Assembly: GCA_036504995.1 (NCBI GenBank)
Contig: DASXUG010000008.1
Location: forward strand, 248,001 to 312,000
Source of the DNA: DASXUG01 sp036504995
GTDB lineage: Bacteria > Pseudomonadota > Gammaproteobacteria > Burkholderiales > Methylophilaceae
Length of the DNA stretch: 64,000 nt
Reading direction: 5' to 3'
The notes under the pieces are model-generated. The model had not been told where the DNA came from and ran no database searches. It was given only the letters and a program-made list of their open reading frames with translations. Both the position numbers and the translations under genes were made by a program. How positions within the stretch are numbered: position 1 is the first letter of the stretch; every line of letters starts with the position of its first letter. This document shows positions 23,782 to 32,410 of this stretch, piece after piece.

Positions 23782-25164
23782 TTAATATGCATCTTCCATA
23801 TTATGATTACCTGCAAAGTTTTCAAAGCGGGTATGTTGCCCAATAAACGTCAAGCGAACGCGACCAATTGGGCCGTTACGCTGCTTGGCAATAATAATTT
23901 CTGCAGTACCTTTGTCTGGACTATCTGGGTTATAAACTTCATCACGATAAATAAACAAAATAACGTCCGCATCTTGCTCAATAGCGCCAGATTCACGTAA
24001 ATCGGACATCACAGGGCGCTTATCAGGACGTTGTTCTAGCCCACGGTTGAGCTGAGAAAGCGCCACAACTGGCACATTTAGCTCCTTCGCGAGCGACTTT
24101 AAAGATCGTGAGATTTCAGAGATTTCAGTGGCGCGATTTTCGCTTTGACGACCAGCGGCACCCGTCATCAACTGCAAGTAATCCACTACGATTAAACCCA
24201 GCTCGCCACATTGGCGATGTAATCTACGCGCCCTTGCGCGTACATCGAATGAACTTAAACCTGCGCCTTCATCAATAAAGATCGGTGCATCGTTTAACTT
24301 ACCTAATGCTGTGGTTAGACGTACCCAATCTTCATCTTCTAAATTGCCATTACGCATACGGTGTTGATCTAGGCGCCCTACCGAGCCAATCATACGCGTA
24401 GCTAGCTGTGTTGCGCCCATCTCCATAGAAAACACCGCCACAGCCTTTTTACTATCTAATGCAACGTTCTCAGCAATATTAAGCGAGAATGCAGTTTTAC
24501 CCATAGAGGGGCGCCCTGCCACGATGATAAGGTCGCCGGGTTGAAATCCAGAAGTGCGCTCATCCAGATCAGAAAAGCCAGTCGAAATGCCTGTTACATC
24601 CCCTTGGTTTTCACGTTGATACAAGTAATCAATTCTGTCAGCCACTTGCGGTAACAATACTTTAATATCCTGAAAACCTTGGGTACTGCGTTTGCCGCCT
24701 TCGGCAATTTGAAAAATCTTCGCCTCAGCCTCATCCAGCAGCTGCTGGGCATCACGACCTTGCGGGTTATAAGCGCTTTCAGCAATACCAGAGCCAATTT
24801 CAACTAATTTACGCATCACAGCACGCTCATGCACAATTTCAGCATAGCGTCTTATATTAGCCGCTGTGGGTGTGTTCTGTGCCAGCGCGCCAAGGTAGGC
24901 AATGCCGCCTACACTGGAGAGTTCAGCCGTACTTTCAAGTGACTCTGCAACTGTTACGATATCTGCAGGCTTATTGCCCTCAATTAGCTTGGCAATATGC
25001 CCGAAAATTAATTTGTGATCGTATCGGTAAAAGTCATGGGCAGACAGAATATCTGCAATCTTGTCGAGCGCCTCATTTTCAAGCAGCAGGCCACCTAAGA
25101 CCGACTGTTCAGCTTCTACAGAATGGGGAGGGAGTTTTAATGCATCTAATGTTTCGTCAGCCAT
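23782..25164 (-). CDS. dnaB: Replicative DNA helicase DnaB
   Basis: A 460-residue hexameric helicase of the replication fork. The N-terminal DnaG-interacting domain (PPHSVEAEQSVLGGLLLEN) is followed by the RecA-fold motor with Walker A GRPSMGKTAF, Walker B LIVVDYLQLM and the C-terminal QRNGPIGRVRLTF. No intein or insertion is present. It follows the ribosomal-protein/priB operon, separated by a terminator at 25203-25228. Confidence 0.97.
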   Translation of the reverse strand: MADETLDALKLPPHSVEAEQSVLGGLLLENEALDKIADILSAHDFYRYDHKLIFGHIAKLIEGNKPADIVTVAESLESTAELSSVGGIAYLGALAQNTPTAANIRRYAEIVHERAVMRKLVEIGSGIAESAYNPQGRDAQQLLDEAEAKIFQIAEGGKRSTQGFQDIKVLLPQVADRIDYLYQRENQGDVTGISTGFSDLDERTSGFQPGDLIIVAGRPSMGKTAFSLNIAENVALDSKKAVAVFSMEMGATQLATRMIGSVGRLDQHRMRNGNLEDEDWVRLTTALGKLNDAPIFIDEGAGLSSFDVRARARRLHRQCGELGLIVVDYLQLMTGAAGRQSENRATEISEISRSLKSLAKELNVPVVALSQLNRGLEQRPDKRPVMSDLRESGAIEQDADVILFIYRDEVYNPDSPDKGTAEIIIAKQRNGPIGRVRLTFIGQHTRFENFAGNHNMEDAY

Positions 25165-25202
25165 GGCGCATTATACAATTTCAGGAAGGTTAACAGGCAA
25201 CA

Positions 25203-25228
25203 AAAAAGGCTGCCGAAGCAGCCTTTTT
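25203..25228 (-). terminator. Terminator after rplI
   Basis: AAAAAGGCTGC (25203-25213), loop CGAA, GCAGCCTTTTT (25218-25228). Read on the minus strand it ends the rpsF-priB-rpsR-rplI transcript 18 bases after the rplI stop. Confidence 0.88.
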
Positions 25229-25245
25229 GCATTCATTGGTAAAAC

Positions 25246-25695
25246 TTAAGCTTCGCCAACTACAGTCACTGTAATATCTACCACTACATCATGATGCAGT
25301 GCAACGCTCACAGCGTGGTCACCAATCATTTTGAGTGGGCCGTTAGGCATACGCACTTCAGCTTTAACCACTTGGTGGCCTTGAGCTACTAAGCCTTCAG
25401 CGATGTCACCGTTGGTTACTGAGCCGAACAAGCGACCATCAACACCAGCTTTTTGTGCAACTTGTAATACGAAACCAGCTAATTTCTCGCCACGTGCTTG
25501 TGCAGCAACCAACAAATCAGCTTGTTGTTTTTCCAATACTGCGCGACGTGCAGCAAACTCAGCCTTATTAGCTTCTGTTGCACGTTTTGCTTTACCTTGA
25601 GGAATCAAAAAGTTACGGCCATAGCCATCTTTAACTTTTACGATATCGCCTAGATTACCAAGATTCACGACTTTTTCTAATAAAATAATTTGCAT
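25246..25695 (-). CDS. rplI: 50S ribosomal protein L9
   Basis: A 149-residue protein beginning MQIILLEKVVNLGNLGDIV and continuing KDGYGRNFLIPQGKA, the invariant N-domain; the C-domain has GRLFGSVTNGDIAEGL. Last gene of the rpsF-priB-rpsR-rplI operon. Confidence 0.98.
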   Translation of the reverse strand: MQIILLEKVVNLGNLGDIVKVKDGYGRNFLIPQGKAKRATEANKAEFAARRAVLEKQQADLLVAAQARGEKLAGFVLQVAQKAGVDGRLFGSVTNGDIAEGLVAQGHQVVKAEVRMPNGPLKMIGDHAVSVALHHDVVVDITVTVVGEA

Positions 25696-25707
25696 GGTCG
25701 TCTCCTC

Positions 25708-25935
25708 TTAGTGTTTGTCAGTGTATGGAAGCAATGACAAGAAACGAGCGCGTTTAACAGCGGCCGTTAATTGGCGTTGATATTTAGCTTTTGTACCAGT
25801 AATACGCGCTGGAATAATTTTACCGTTTTCGGTAATGAAGTCTTTTAACAAATCTACGTCTTTGTAATCAACTTCTTTGATGCCCTCTGCAGAAAAACGG
25901 CAGTAGCGGCGGCGTTTAAACATATCACGTGCCAT
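25708..25935 (-). CDS. rpsR: 30S ribosomal protein S18
   Basis: A 75-residue protein with the typical core KRRRYCRFSAEGI, DLLKDFITENGKIIPARITG and AVKRARFLSLLPY. It binds S6 on the small subunit. Positioned 12 bases after priB and 12 before rplI. Confidence 0.98.
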   Translation of the reverse strand: MARDMFKRRRYCRFSAEGIKEVDYKDVDLLKDFITENGKIIPARITGTKAKYQRQLTAAVKRARFLSLLPYTDKH

Positions 25936-25947
25936 GTTAGTAATCCT

Positions 25948-26238
25948 CTAAATAATCTCTAATGTATTCAAATGTAGTACCAATTGCGTGCTTTTGAGGC
26001 TGCGTTTTGCCATAAAACCAGACACTTTTAATTGTGTGCCCACTTTTACTGCTAGTGATCGCTCTGCTAATTCGCCCATGACGACTGCATTAACATCACA
26101 TTCAACCCTACGTTTCATCCCTGCTTCAACTTGTTCAGACAGGTGATGCAACATAAAACTCAACAACGGTATGCCTGCTGGGGTGTAACGAAGCGTGTCT
26201 ATTTGCACCACTTCGCCAGTTAACACCAGCTTATTCAA
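25948..26238 (-). CDS. priB: Primosomal replication protein PriB
   Basis: A 96-residue OB-fold protein (MNKLVLTGEVVQIDTLRYTPAGIPLLSFML) that binds single-stranded DNA and helps PriA restart stalled forks. In beta- and gammaproteobacteria priB lies between rpsF and rpsR, as here. It abuts rpsF directly. Confidence 0.95.
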   Translation of the reverse strand: MNKLVLTGEVVQIDTLRYTPAGIPLLSFMLHHLSEQVEAGMKRRVECDVNAVVMGELAERSLAVKVGTQLKVSGFMAKRSLKSTQLVLHLNTLEII

Positions 26239-26622
26239 TTAAGCAGATGCTTGCTCTGCTGGTGCTGCAGGAGCCTCTTCTTTACCCAATACTGATTTAG
26301 ATTTCTCTTCTTTCATCATTGGAGAAGGCTCAGTGACAGCTGTTTTAGTTGCCATAGTCAAATGACGCAATACAGCATCATTAAATTTAAATGCCAACTC
26401 AAGCTCTTCAAGCACAGCAAGACTACATTCGATGTTCATTAACACGTAATGTGCTTTGTGGATTTTTTGAATTGGGTAAGCCAATTGACGACGACCCCAA
26501 TCTTCTAAACGATGGATAGTACCGCCGTTAGAAGTGATAAGTGTGCGATAACGCTCGATCATCGCTGGCACTTGCTCGCTTTGGTCCGGATGGACGATAA
26601 AAACTACTTCATAATGTCGCAT
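26239..26622 (-). CDS. rpsF: 30S ribosomal protein S6
   Basis: A 127-residue protein with MRHYEVVFIVHPDQSEQVPAM and RLEDWGRRQLAYPI, followed by HYVLMNIE. The last 30 residues are an acidic/Ala-rich tail (KEEAPAAPAEQASA), as in many betaproteobacteria. First gene of the operon; a hairpin leader and a promoter lie upstream. Confidence 0.97.
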   Translation of the reverse strand: MRHYEVVFIVHPDQSEQVPAMIERYRTLITSNGGTIHRLEDWGRRQLAYPIQKIHKAHYVLMNIECSLAVLEELELAFKFNDAVLRHLTMATKTAVTEPSPMMKEEKSKSVLGKEEAPAAPAEQASA

Positions 26623-26643
26623 GTATACTCCTTTTGGATTAAA

Positions 26644-26716
26644 GGCTCCTGCACTGCGAAACAGTGAGCCAAGGTGAAAGAGGCGCGATTATAGGCAAAA
26701 ATACTTATTTAATCAA
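26644..26716 (-). promoter_or_regulatory. rpsF operon promoter and hairpin leader
   Basis: On the minus strand TTGATT (26716-26711) and TATAAT (26693-26688) stand 17 bases apart, giving a start near 26681. The transcript then folds a hairpin, GGCTC/GAGCC with an inner ACTG/CAGT stem (26644-26670), before the ribosome binding site. S6:S18 autoregulate this operon through a leader hairpin in many bacteria; I cannot confirm the conserved S18 site here. Confidence 0.6.
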
Positions 26717-26798
26717 TCGTTTTCTAGACTTTATGCTAGTTAATTAAGAATTAAGTTATTCAAAATATAGGATTGATTGATCGAAGCTAAGTTTTAAG

Positions 26799-27179
26799 CT
26801 AGTTTCTCAGGTATTGTACGGTAAATAAACCGAGCGCAGTCATAAGCAAAGACCCCACTAAATGCATCACAATATGTATGCTAGCCCAGCCATAATCGCC
26901 ACGACTAAGTAGACTCACTGACTCTGCCGAGAAAGTGGAAAACGTAGTCAATCCTCCTAAAAAACCAGTTGTCAGCAAAAGCCGTATTTCGGGGCTTAGG
27001 CTACCAGACGAAACAAACCCCATAGCAATACCCATTAAATATCCGCCTAACAGATTGGCCAACAAAGTACCCAAAGGCAACACTGGATACACTGCATTTA
27101 AGGCAGCACTAAAACCCCATCGAAGCCAAGCACCTAGCGCTGCGCCTACACCCACCACCACAAAACCCGCCCAACTCAT
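26799..27179 (-). CDS. crcB: Fluoride exporter CrcB/Fluc
   Basis: A 126-residue membrane protein with four helices. The family motifs GAALGAWLRWG (N-terminal), PLGTLLANLLGGYLMG and TGFLGGLTTFSTFSAE are intact, including the fluoride-coordinating TTFSTFS stretch. A homodimer forms the channel. The ATG at 27179 has AGGAGG 4-5 bases upstream; the alternative 15 bases earlier is a TTG. I found no fluoride riboswitch upstream. Confidence 0.93.
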   Translation of the reverse strand: MSWAGFVVVGVGAALGAWLRWGFSAALNAVYPVLPLGTLLANLLGGYLMGIAMGFVSSGSLSPEIRLLLTTGFLGGLTTFSTFSAESVSLLSRGDYGWASIHIVMHLVGSLLMTALGLFTVQYLRN

Positions 27180-27351
27180 AACACCTCCTAACAAACCTTA
27201 CGCTACATTTTTAGCGCATCATTTGAGATATTTAACATTTTTTAAATATTGATTCACGCTCACTCCATTAGTATGATGCAGTACATGCGTTGTTTCATCA
27301 ACTCCATCTAAAATAGAGCGATTATCAAAGCCATTACTTGAAAGCACAATT

Positions 27352-28821
27352 TTGCGAATTTTATTTGTTACTTCAGAAGCCTTTCCTTTAATCAAAACTG
27401 GGGGCTTGGCAGACGTAAGTGGCTCATTGCCAGCCGCACTTAACAGTCTTGGTGCAGATGTACGTATTTTGATCCCTGGCTACCCCGCTGTATTAGAAAA
27501 ATTGATAGATTTGCGGATAATCGCAACGATGGACCAGTTGCCAATAATTGGTAGCGTCAAATTGCTGATGGGCACAATGCCCGAAACTGGCGTCAATGTA
27601 ATGGCAATTCAATCTCCATTCCTGTATGAGCGTGCTGGTGGCCCCTATATTAATGCAGAAGGCAGTGATTGGACTGACAACCCACTCAGATTCGGTATTT
27701 TATCTCGTGTTGCAGCCAATCTTGCGAGCAGTTCGACCAGCCCGCTTATCGACTGGTTACCAGATGTTGTGCATTGCAATGACTGGCAGAGCGGCTTAAC
27801 TCCTGCTTTTATCCACTTTCACCAGTTGGCAACTGGCATGAAACACGCAAAATCCATATTGAGTATCCACAATCTAGCTTTTCAGGGTAATTATGGGGCT
27901 GAATGGGTGGCTAATTTAGGGTTGCCAGCCGAGAGTTATCAAATAGAGGGTTTGGAGTATTACGGTCAGATGTCGTTCTTAAAAGCTGGGGTTTATTATG
28001 CTGACCATCTCGCAACGGTAAGCCCAACCTATGGCTTAGAAATCCAAACACCTGAGTATGGCTTTGGCATGCAAGGTCTGCTAGCCAAGCGTAATAGAGA
28101 AATTGACGGCATTTTAAACGGCATAGATCTTACGGAGTGGAATCCTATAAGTGATCCTTACCTCAGCGCACATTATGACGCAGCACATTTAGAAAATAAA
28201 AGTGTTGTCAAGCAAGCGTTACAGCAGCAACTTGGATTGAGTTCAGATTCAAAAGCACCATTGTTAGGGGTAGTCAGCAGGCTTACTTACCAAAAAGGGT
28301 TGGATATGTTTCTGCAAGTTGCAGAGCCACTTATTCAGCAAGGCTGTCAAATTGCTCTGCTCGGCAGCGGTGAAAAGTCGATGGAAAATGGGTTTAAACA
28401 ACTAGCTATGCGTTATCCGCAACAAGTGGCCGCAACTATCGGTTATAACGAACCACTATCACACAACATTATGGCGGGGGCTGACTTGTTTATCATGCCT
28501 TCGCGCTTTGAACCTTGCGGCTTAAACCAAATGTATGGCTTGCGCTATGGCACACCATCCGTTGTGACTAGAACTGGTGGATTAGCTGATTCAATCCGCG
28601 ACGCCACCCCCACTGCGCTCGGGGATAAATCTGCAACTGGGTTTGTCATGGCTGCAGTTAACGCAGATGCATTACTACACACCATAGCGCGCGCCCTAAC
28701 TTACTTCCAAGAACCAAAACTTTGGAAGCAAATCCAGCAAGCGGGGATGAAAACAGAACTAGGCTGGGATAAAAGCGCACAAGCTTATCTGAACTTATAT
28801 AAAAAAATGCTATTGAGCTAG
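27352..28821 (+). CDS. glgA: Glycogen synthase
   Basis: A 489-residue ADP-glucose-dependent starch/glycogen synthase. The N-terminal motif is MRILFVTSEAFPLIKTGGLADV, with the ADP-glucose site KTGGLAD; the C-terminal domain has SRLTYQKGLD and PSRFEPCGLNQMYGLRYG. The start codon is TTG (27352-27354), with GAAAG about 8 bases upstream; no ATG fits the conserved N-terminus. It stands alone here, without glgB or glgC neighbours. Confidence 0.95.
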   Translation: MRILFVTSEAFPLIKTGGLADVSGSLPAALNSLGADVRILIPGYPAVLEKLIDLRIIATMDQLPIIGSVKLLMGTMPETGVNVMAIQSPFLYERAGGPYINAEGSDWTDNPLRFGILSRVAANLASSSTSPLIDWLPDVVHCNDWQSGLTPAFIHFHQLATGMKHAKSILSIHNLAFQGNYGAEWVANLGLPAESYQIEGLEYYGQMSFLKAGVYYADHLATVSPTYGLEIQTPEYGFGMQGLLAKRNREIDGILNGIDLTEWNPISDPYLSAHYDAAHLENKSVVKQALQQQLGLSSDSKAPLLGVVSRLTYQKGLDMFLQVAEPLIQQGCQIALLGSGEKSMENGFKQLAMRYPQQVAATIGYNEPLSHNIMAGADLFIMPSRFEPCGLNQMYGLRYGTPSVVTRTGGLADSIRDATPTALGDKSATGFVMAAVNADALLHTIARALTYFQEPKLWKQIQQAGMKTELGWDKSAQAYLNLYKKMLLS

Positions 28822-28969
28822 CAAACCACCTGCTTAACTGAACATGTATTTGGGTAGCTATTTGTTAGCTACTCAGTCAGCTAGTTGCTGAATATCGCCT
28901 AAAACCCCAACCTTCATCAGTTATTAACATCAATGTAACAATTAAGCTGTAAATTGATATTGTAAATGC

Positions 28970-29069
28970 TTCTCTCTGAAACTGGCATATTTGATGCTTA
29001 TCAATATGCGAGCTTTCTCCAAAGCTTTACTTCTCCTCCCTCAAGGCGCAACTATGCGCCTTCTTTTTT
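28970..29069 (+). ncRNA. Candidate small regulatory RNA
   Basis: The gap between glgA and orn holds a series of stems: GCATATT/AATATGC (28985-28991, 29003-29009, with an extra GA/TC pair), AGCTTT/AAAGCT (29011-29016, 29021-29026, loop CTCC), an unpaired CTTCTCCTCCCTC, and a terminator AAGGCGCA/TGCGCCTT (29043-29050, 29055-29062) with six Ts. A possible promoter is GTAACA (28935-28940) and TATTGT (28958-28963), 17 bases apart. The C/U-rich single strand could pair with ribosome binding sites. No known family recognised. Confidence 0.5.
29043..29069 (+). terminator. Rho-independent terminator downstream of glgA
   Basis: Eight-base stem AAGGCGCA/TGCGCCTT with loop ACTA and the tail CTTTTTT. It may end glgA mRNA, the candidate small RNA, or both. 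Confidence 0.85.
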
Positions 29070-29101
29070 ATCTTATTGCTGATGACTAATTTTGCTTAAT
29101 A

Positions 29102-29662
29102 CTAATCTAGTTTAATAAAGTGCTCACGGTAGTATTTAAGTTCGTCGATAGACTCGTAAATATCGGCAAGTGCTTCATGCTTGCTGGCTTTTTTAAAACC
29201 AGAGTACACAGTTGGCTTCCAACGTCTAGCAAGCTCTTTAAATACACTAACATCTAAATTTCGATAGTGAAAAAATGATTCTAAATCAGGCATATAGCGC
29301 GCCATAAAGCGTCTGTCTTGGCAGATTGAATTCCCGCACATAGGCGATTTACCTGCAGGCACATACTGCTTTAAGAACTCAATCATCATTTGTGTTGCCG
29401 CAGTTTCATCAACCTTAGAGGTTTTTACCTTTTCAATTAATCCAGAGCGGCCATGCGTGCCCTTATTCCATGCATCCATACCATCCAATACTGCATCACT
29501 TTGGTGCACAACAATCACTGGCGATTCACCAAGCACATTCAGCTCGGCATCAGTTACCACGGCTGCAAGTTCTAAAATTCTATCGCTATCAGGCAATAAA
29601 CCACTCATTTCCATATCTAACCAAATCAGGTTATCGGGGTGGGGCGCTGCAACTTGTGACAT
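29102..29662 (-). CDS. orn: Oligoribonuclease
   Basis: A DEDDh 3'-5' exonuclease that degrades two- to five-base RNA fragments, including pGpG from c-di-GMP breakdown. Motifs: LIWLDMEMSGL (DxE), MCGNSICQDRRFM (D) and KASKHEALADIYESI (HxxxxxD). 186 residues from the ATG at 29662, which has GGAAAT upstream; an in-frame ATG at 29674 would add 4 residues. In keeping with c-di-GMP turnover, the HD-GYP and EAL proteins lie 3-5 kb away. Confidence 0.95.
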   Translation of the reverse strand: MSQVAAPHPDNLIWLDMEMSGLLPDSDRILELAAVVTDAELNVLGESPVIVVHQSDAVLDGMDAWNKGTHGRSGLIEKVKTSKVDETAATQMMIEFLKQYVPAGKSPMCGNSICQDRRFMARYMPDLESFFHYRNLDVSVFKELARRWKPTVYSGFKKASKHEALADIYESIDELKYYREHFIKLD

Positions 29663-29775
29663 AATGATTTCCATGAAAATAGACTAAAATAGCAATTGTG
29701 GCTGAACCTTATGCCACAATGCGCTTCTTAAAACATATACTTTAACAACCTATTAGTTTAACTGAAAACACTATA

Positions 29776-31026
29776 ATGATGGCGACAACTCTTTCTTCTA
29801 TATTTATTGGCTTACTCATTCTGACAACACTGACTCGCCTTTGGCTTGCGCGTAGGCACGTCAATTATGTGCAAGCTAACCGCAATCAAGTGCCTGATGC
29901 ATTCAAGCAAAATATCAGTCTGGAATCTCATCAAAAAGCTGCAGATTACTCTTCTGCAAAAACACGCTTAGCTATCTTAGAGACCATTGCACAGGCTATA
30001 TTGTTGGTTATTTTTACCATTGGTGGTGGTTTGCAAATGGTAGATGGCGTATGGCGATCATTATTGCCAGACTTGGAAATGCTTAGAGGTGCACTTGTTA
30101 TTTTAAGCGTTATGCTAATCAGTAGCCTGGTAGATTTACCGTTTGACTACTATAAGTCCTTCAGCATTGATGATCGCTTCGGTTTCAACAAAATGACCCC
30201 TCGCGTATTTTTCGCAGACATGCTTAAGCAGGCCTTTGTTGGCTTACTATTGGGTGCTCCTATTTTATTTGCTGCACTTTGGCTGATGCAAGGCGCGGGT
30301 GAGTATTGGTGGTTTTACTTGTGGGTGGTGTGGAGTGTGTTTAACCTGTTGATGCTGGCTATCTACCCTACTTTTATTGCCCCTATATTTAACAAATTTT
30401 CGCCTTTGGCTGATGATTCGCTGAAATCGCGAATTGAGGCGTTACTCACTAAATGCGGCTTTAAATCACAAGGTCTATTTGTGATGGATGGCTCTACCCG
30501 TAGCAGTCATGGAAATGCTTATTTCACGGGCTTTGGTGCTAGCAAGCGTGTTGTGTTCTTTGACACATTATTGGATCGCCTAGACGTCAATGAGATTGAA
30601 GCCGTTCTCGCCCACGAGCTTGGTCACTTTAAACACCATCACGTAATTAAACGCATTATTATGTTGTTTGCGATGAGCTTTGTTGGACTAGCTGTGTTAG
30701 GCTGGTTACAACAGCAAACTTGGTTCTATGAAGGACTGGGCGTTACTAATCCAAGTAACTATATGGCGTTAATGTTGTTTTTACTGGTAAGCCCAGTATT
30801 TTTATTTATTTTGCGTCCTTTTATGGCTAGCTACTCACGTAAAAATGAATTTGAGGCAGATGCTTATGCTGCAAAGCACGCAGATGCACGGTACCTGATC
30901 GAAGCATTGGTTAAACTGTATCGAGATAACGCGTCGACCCTTACGCCTGACCCGTTGCACTCTGCATTTTATGACTCACACCCACCTGCCAGTATACGTA
31001 TTGCTAAACTATCAGCGTTACAATAG
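29776..31026 (+). CDS. M48 family membrane zinc metallopeptidase (Ste24-like)
   Basis: A 416-residue protein with about six to seven membrane segments. The zinc site HELGHFKHHH (HExxH) lies near residue 280 and the third ligand in RKNEFEADAYAA (ExxxD). The N-terminal region has VDLPFDYYKSFSIDDRFGFN, typical of CAAX-protease-like M48 members; in bacteria these probably clear misfolded membrane proteins. It is divergent from orn and followed by a small cytochrome gene and rsgA, an order found in related betaproteobacteria. Confidence 0.9.
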   Translation: MMATTLSSIFIGLLILTTLTRLWLARRHVNYVQANRNQVPDAFKQNISLESHQKAADYSSAKTRLAILETIAQAILLVIFTIGGGLQMVDGVWRSLLPDLEMLRGALVILSVMLISSLVDLPFDYYKSFSIDDRFGFNKMTPRVFFADMLKQAFVGLLLGAPILFAALWLMQGAGEYWWFYLWVVWSVFNLLMLAIYPTFIAPIFNKFSPLADDSLKSRIEALLTKCGFKSQGLFVMDGSTRSSHGNAYFTGFGASKRVVFFDTLLDRLDVNEIEAVLAHELGHFKHHHVIKRIIMLFAMSFVGLAVLGWLQQQTWFYEGLGVTNPSNYMALMLFLLVSPVFLFILRPFMASYSRKNEFEADAYAAKHADARYLIEALVKLYRDNASTLTPDPLHSAFYDSHPPASIRIAKLSALQ

Positions 31027-31060
31027 CGTACAGAGGTAATTTAACTACAAGAGGCTGAAT

Positions 31061-31372
31061 ATGAGAAAAATATGTATTACATCTTTTTTATTGGCCATAT
31101 TCAGCCAAGCCTATGCGGAGCCGTTTAAAGAGGGTGACCCTAAAATCGGCAAAGCCATGATCGAAAAAAACTGCATAAGCTGTCATGCGTCACAATATGG
31201 CGGTGACGGCTCAGAAATTTACACTCGTGAATATCGCAAAGTAAAAACTTCTGCTGGGCTTATCGCACAAATTCGTAACTGCAATACTAATTTGGGGCTA
31301 AAATGGTTTGAAGATGAAGAGCTGCATGTCGCAAGCTACCTCAATAAAACCTACTACAAGTTTGAAAAATAG
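31061..31372 (+). CDS. Small periplasmic c-type cytochrome
   Basis: A 103-residue protein with a signal peptide ending in SQAYA and one haem site, CISCHASQYGGDG. The remaining sequence, IYTREYRKVKTSAGLIAQIRNC, NLGLKWFEDEELHVASYLNKTYYKF, is a conserved small cytochrome type in methylotrophic betaproteobacteria as far as I recall. Partner unknown. It ends 5 bases before rsgA. Confidence 0.82.
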   Translation: MRKICITSFLLAIFSQAYAEPFKEGDPKIGKAMIEKNCISCHASQYGGDGSEIYTREYRKVKTSAGLIAQIRNCNTNLGLKWFEDEELHVASYLNKTYYKFEK

Positions 31373-31377
31373 ATCAT

Positions 31378-32283
31378 TTGAAACAAAAAACACCCAAAAG
31401 TAATCAAGCTAGTTTAGAAGAAGGCCTAGTTACCGCCGCCTATGGCAAGCGATACGGAGTAGAACTCAGCGATGGCCGTCAGGTTAGCTGCGTGACACGC
31501 GGTAAAAAAACTGATTTAGCTTGTGGTGATCGGGTCGAGATAAAACTTACCGATAGTCTGGAAGGTGTTGTGGAGGCTACGCTGCCTCGCACGAGTCTGC
31601 TTTATCGAAGCAATGCATTTCGCAGTAAAATGCTAGCAGCAAACGTCACTCAAGTAGTTATTGTGCTTGCCACTACGCCTAGTTTTTATGAATCATTGCT
31701 TAATCGCTGTCTTATCGCGGCTGAAGCCGCCAACATCAAAGCACTTATCGTGCTCAATAAGTGTGATATTGGTGATAATACTGAGTCACTTAAAAAACTT
31801 GGCTTATATTCTGGCTTAGGTTACGATGTACAACCACTATCAGCAAAACAAGACATCACCCCACTTATCGCTCGGCTTGAAGGCCACGTAAGCGTGCTGG
31901 TTGGTCAATCTGGCATGGGCAAATCTACTATTGTGAATGCCTTGCTACCTAACGAAACAGTACGTACCCAAGAGGTTTCTGAGGTGTTGGACAGCGGCAA
32001 GCACACAACTACAGCCGCACACTTATATCACCTCAACGACCAAAGCGATTTGATTGACTCTCCTGGTTTGCAGGAGTTTGGCTTAAATCACTTAAGCATT
32101 GATGAGCTGGAGCTTGCATTTATTGAGTTTCGTCCGCACTTGGGCAAATGCAGGTTCAACAATTGCCGCCATCTCAAGGAACCTGACTGTGCTTTAAGCC
32201 TCGCGGTTACTCAAGGTAAAATCAATCCATTAAGATTAGACCAGTTTCAAACACTTTCTCTTGAGATTAAACCTAGCATTTAA
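31378..32283 (+). CDS. rsgA: Ribosome small subunit GTPase RsgA
   Basis: A circularly permuted GTPase that checks 30S maturation. The order of motifs is G4 (VLNKCDI), G1 (GQSGMGKST), G3 (DSPGLQEF), then the C-terminal zinc site CRFNNCRHLKEPDC. The N-terminal OB domain is DGRQVSCVTRGKKTDLACGDRV. At 301 residues it is usual. The start codon appears to be TTG (31378-31380); no ATG matches. Confidence 0.95.
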   Translation: MKQKTPKSNQASLEEGLVTAAYGKRYGVELSDGRQVSCVTRGKKTDLACGDRVEIKLTDSLEGVVEATLPRTSLLYRSNAFRSKMLAANVTQVVIVLATTPSFYESLLNRCLIAAEAANIKALIVLNKCDIGDNTESLKKLGLYSGLGYDVQPLSAKQDITPLIARLEGHVSVLVGQSGMGKSTIVNALLPNETVRTQEVSEVLDSGKHTTTAAHLYHLNDQSDLIDSPGLQEFGLNHLSIDELELAFIEFRPHLGKCRFNNCRHLKEPDCALSLAVTQGKINPLRLDQFQTLSLEIKPSI

Positions 32284-32410
32284 ATGCTAGTATTTGATTT
32301 CAATCAACATCACCGCTAATATAACTCGTAGAATTAATGTAAAAAATCATTAAGTGTTGAAATTGGTGCAATAAACTGCTGTACAGTCCGTTGGTCGGTA
32401 TTTTAGGGAA

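Noticed and set aside
27180..27350. Fluoride riboswitch upstream of crcB
   Set aside because: The conserved segments of the crcB motif are not visible on the minus strand.
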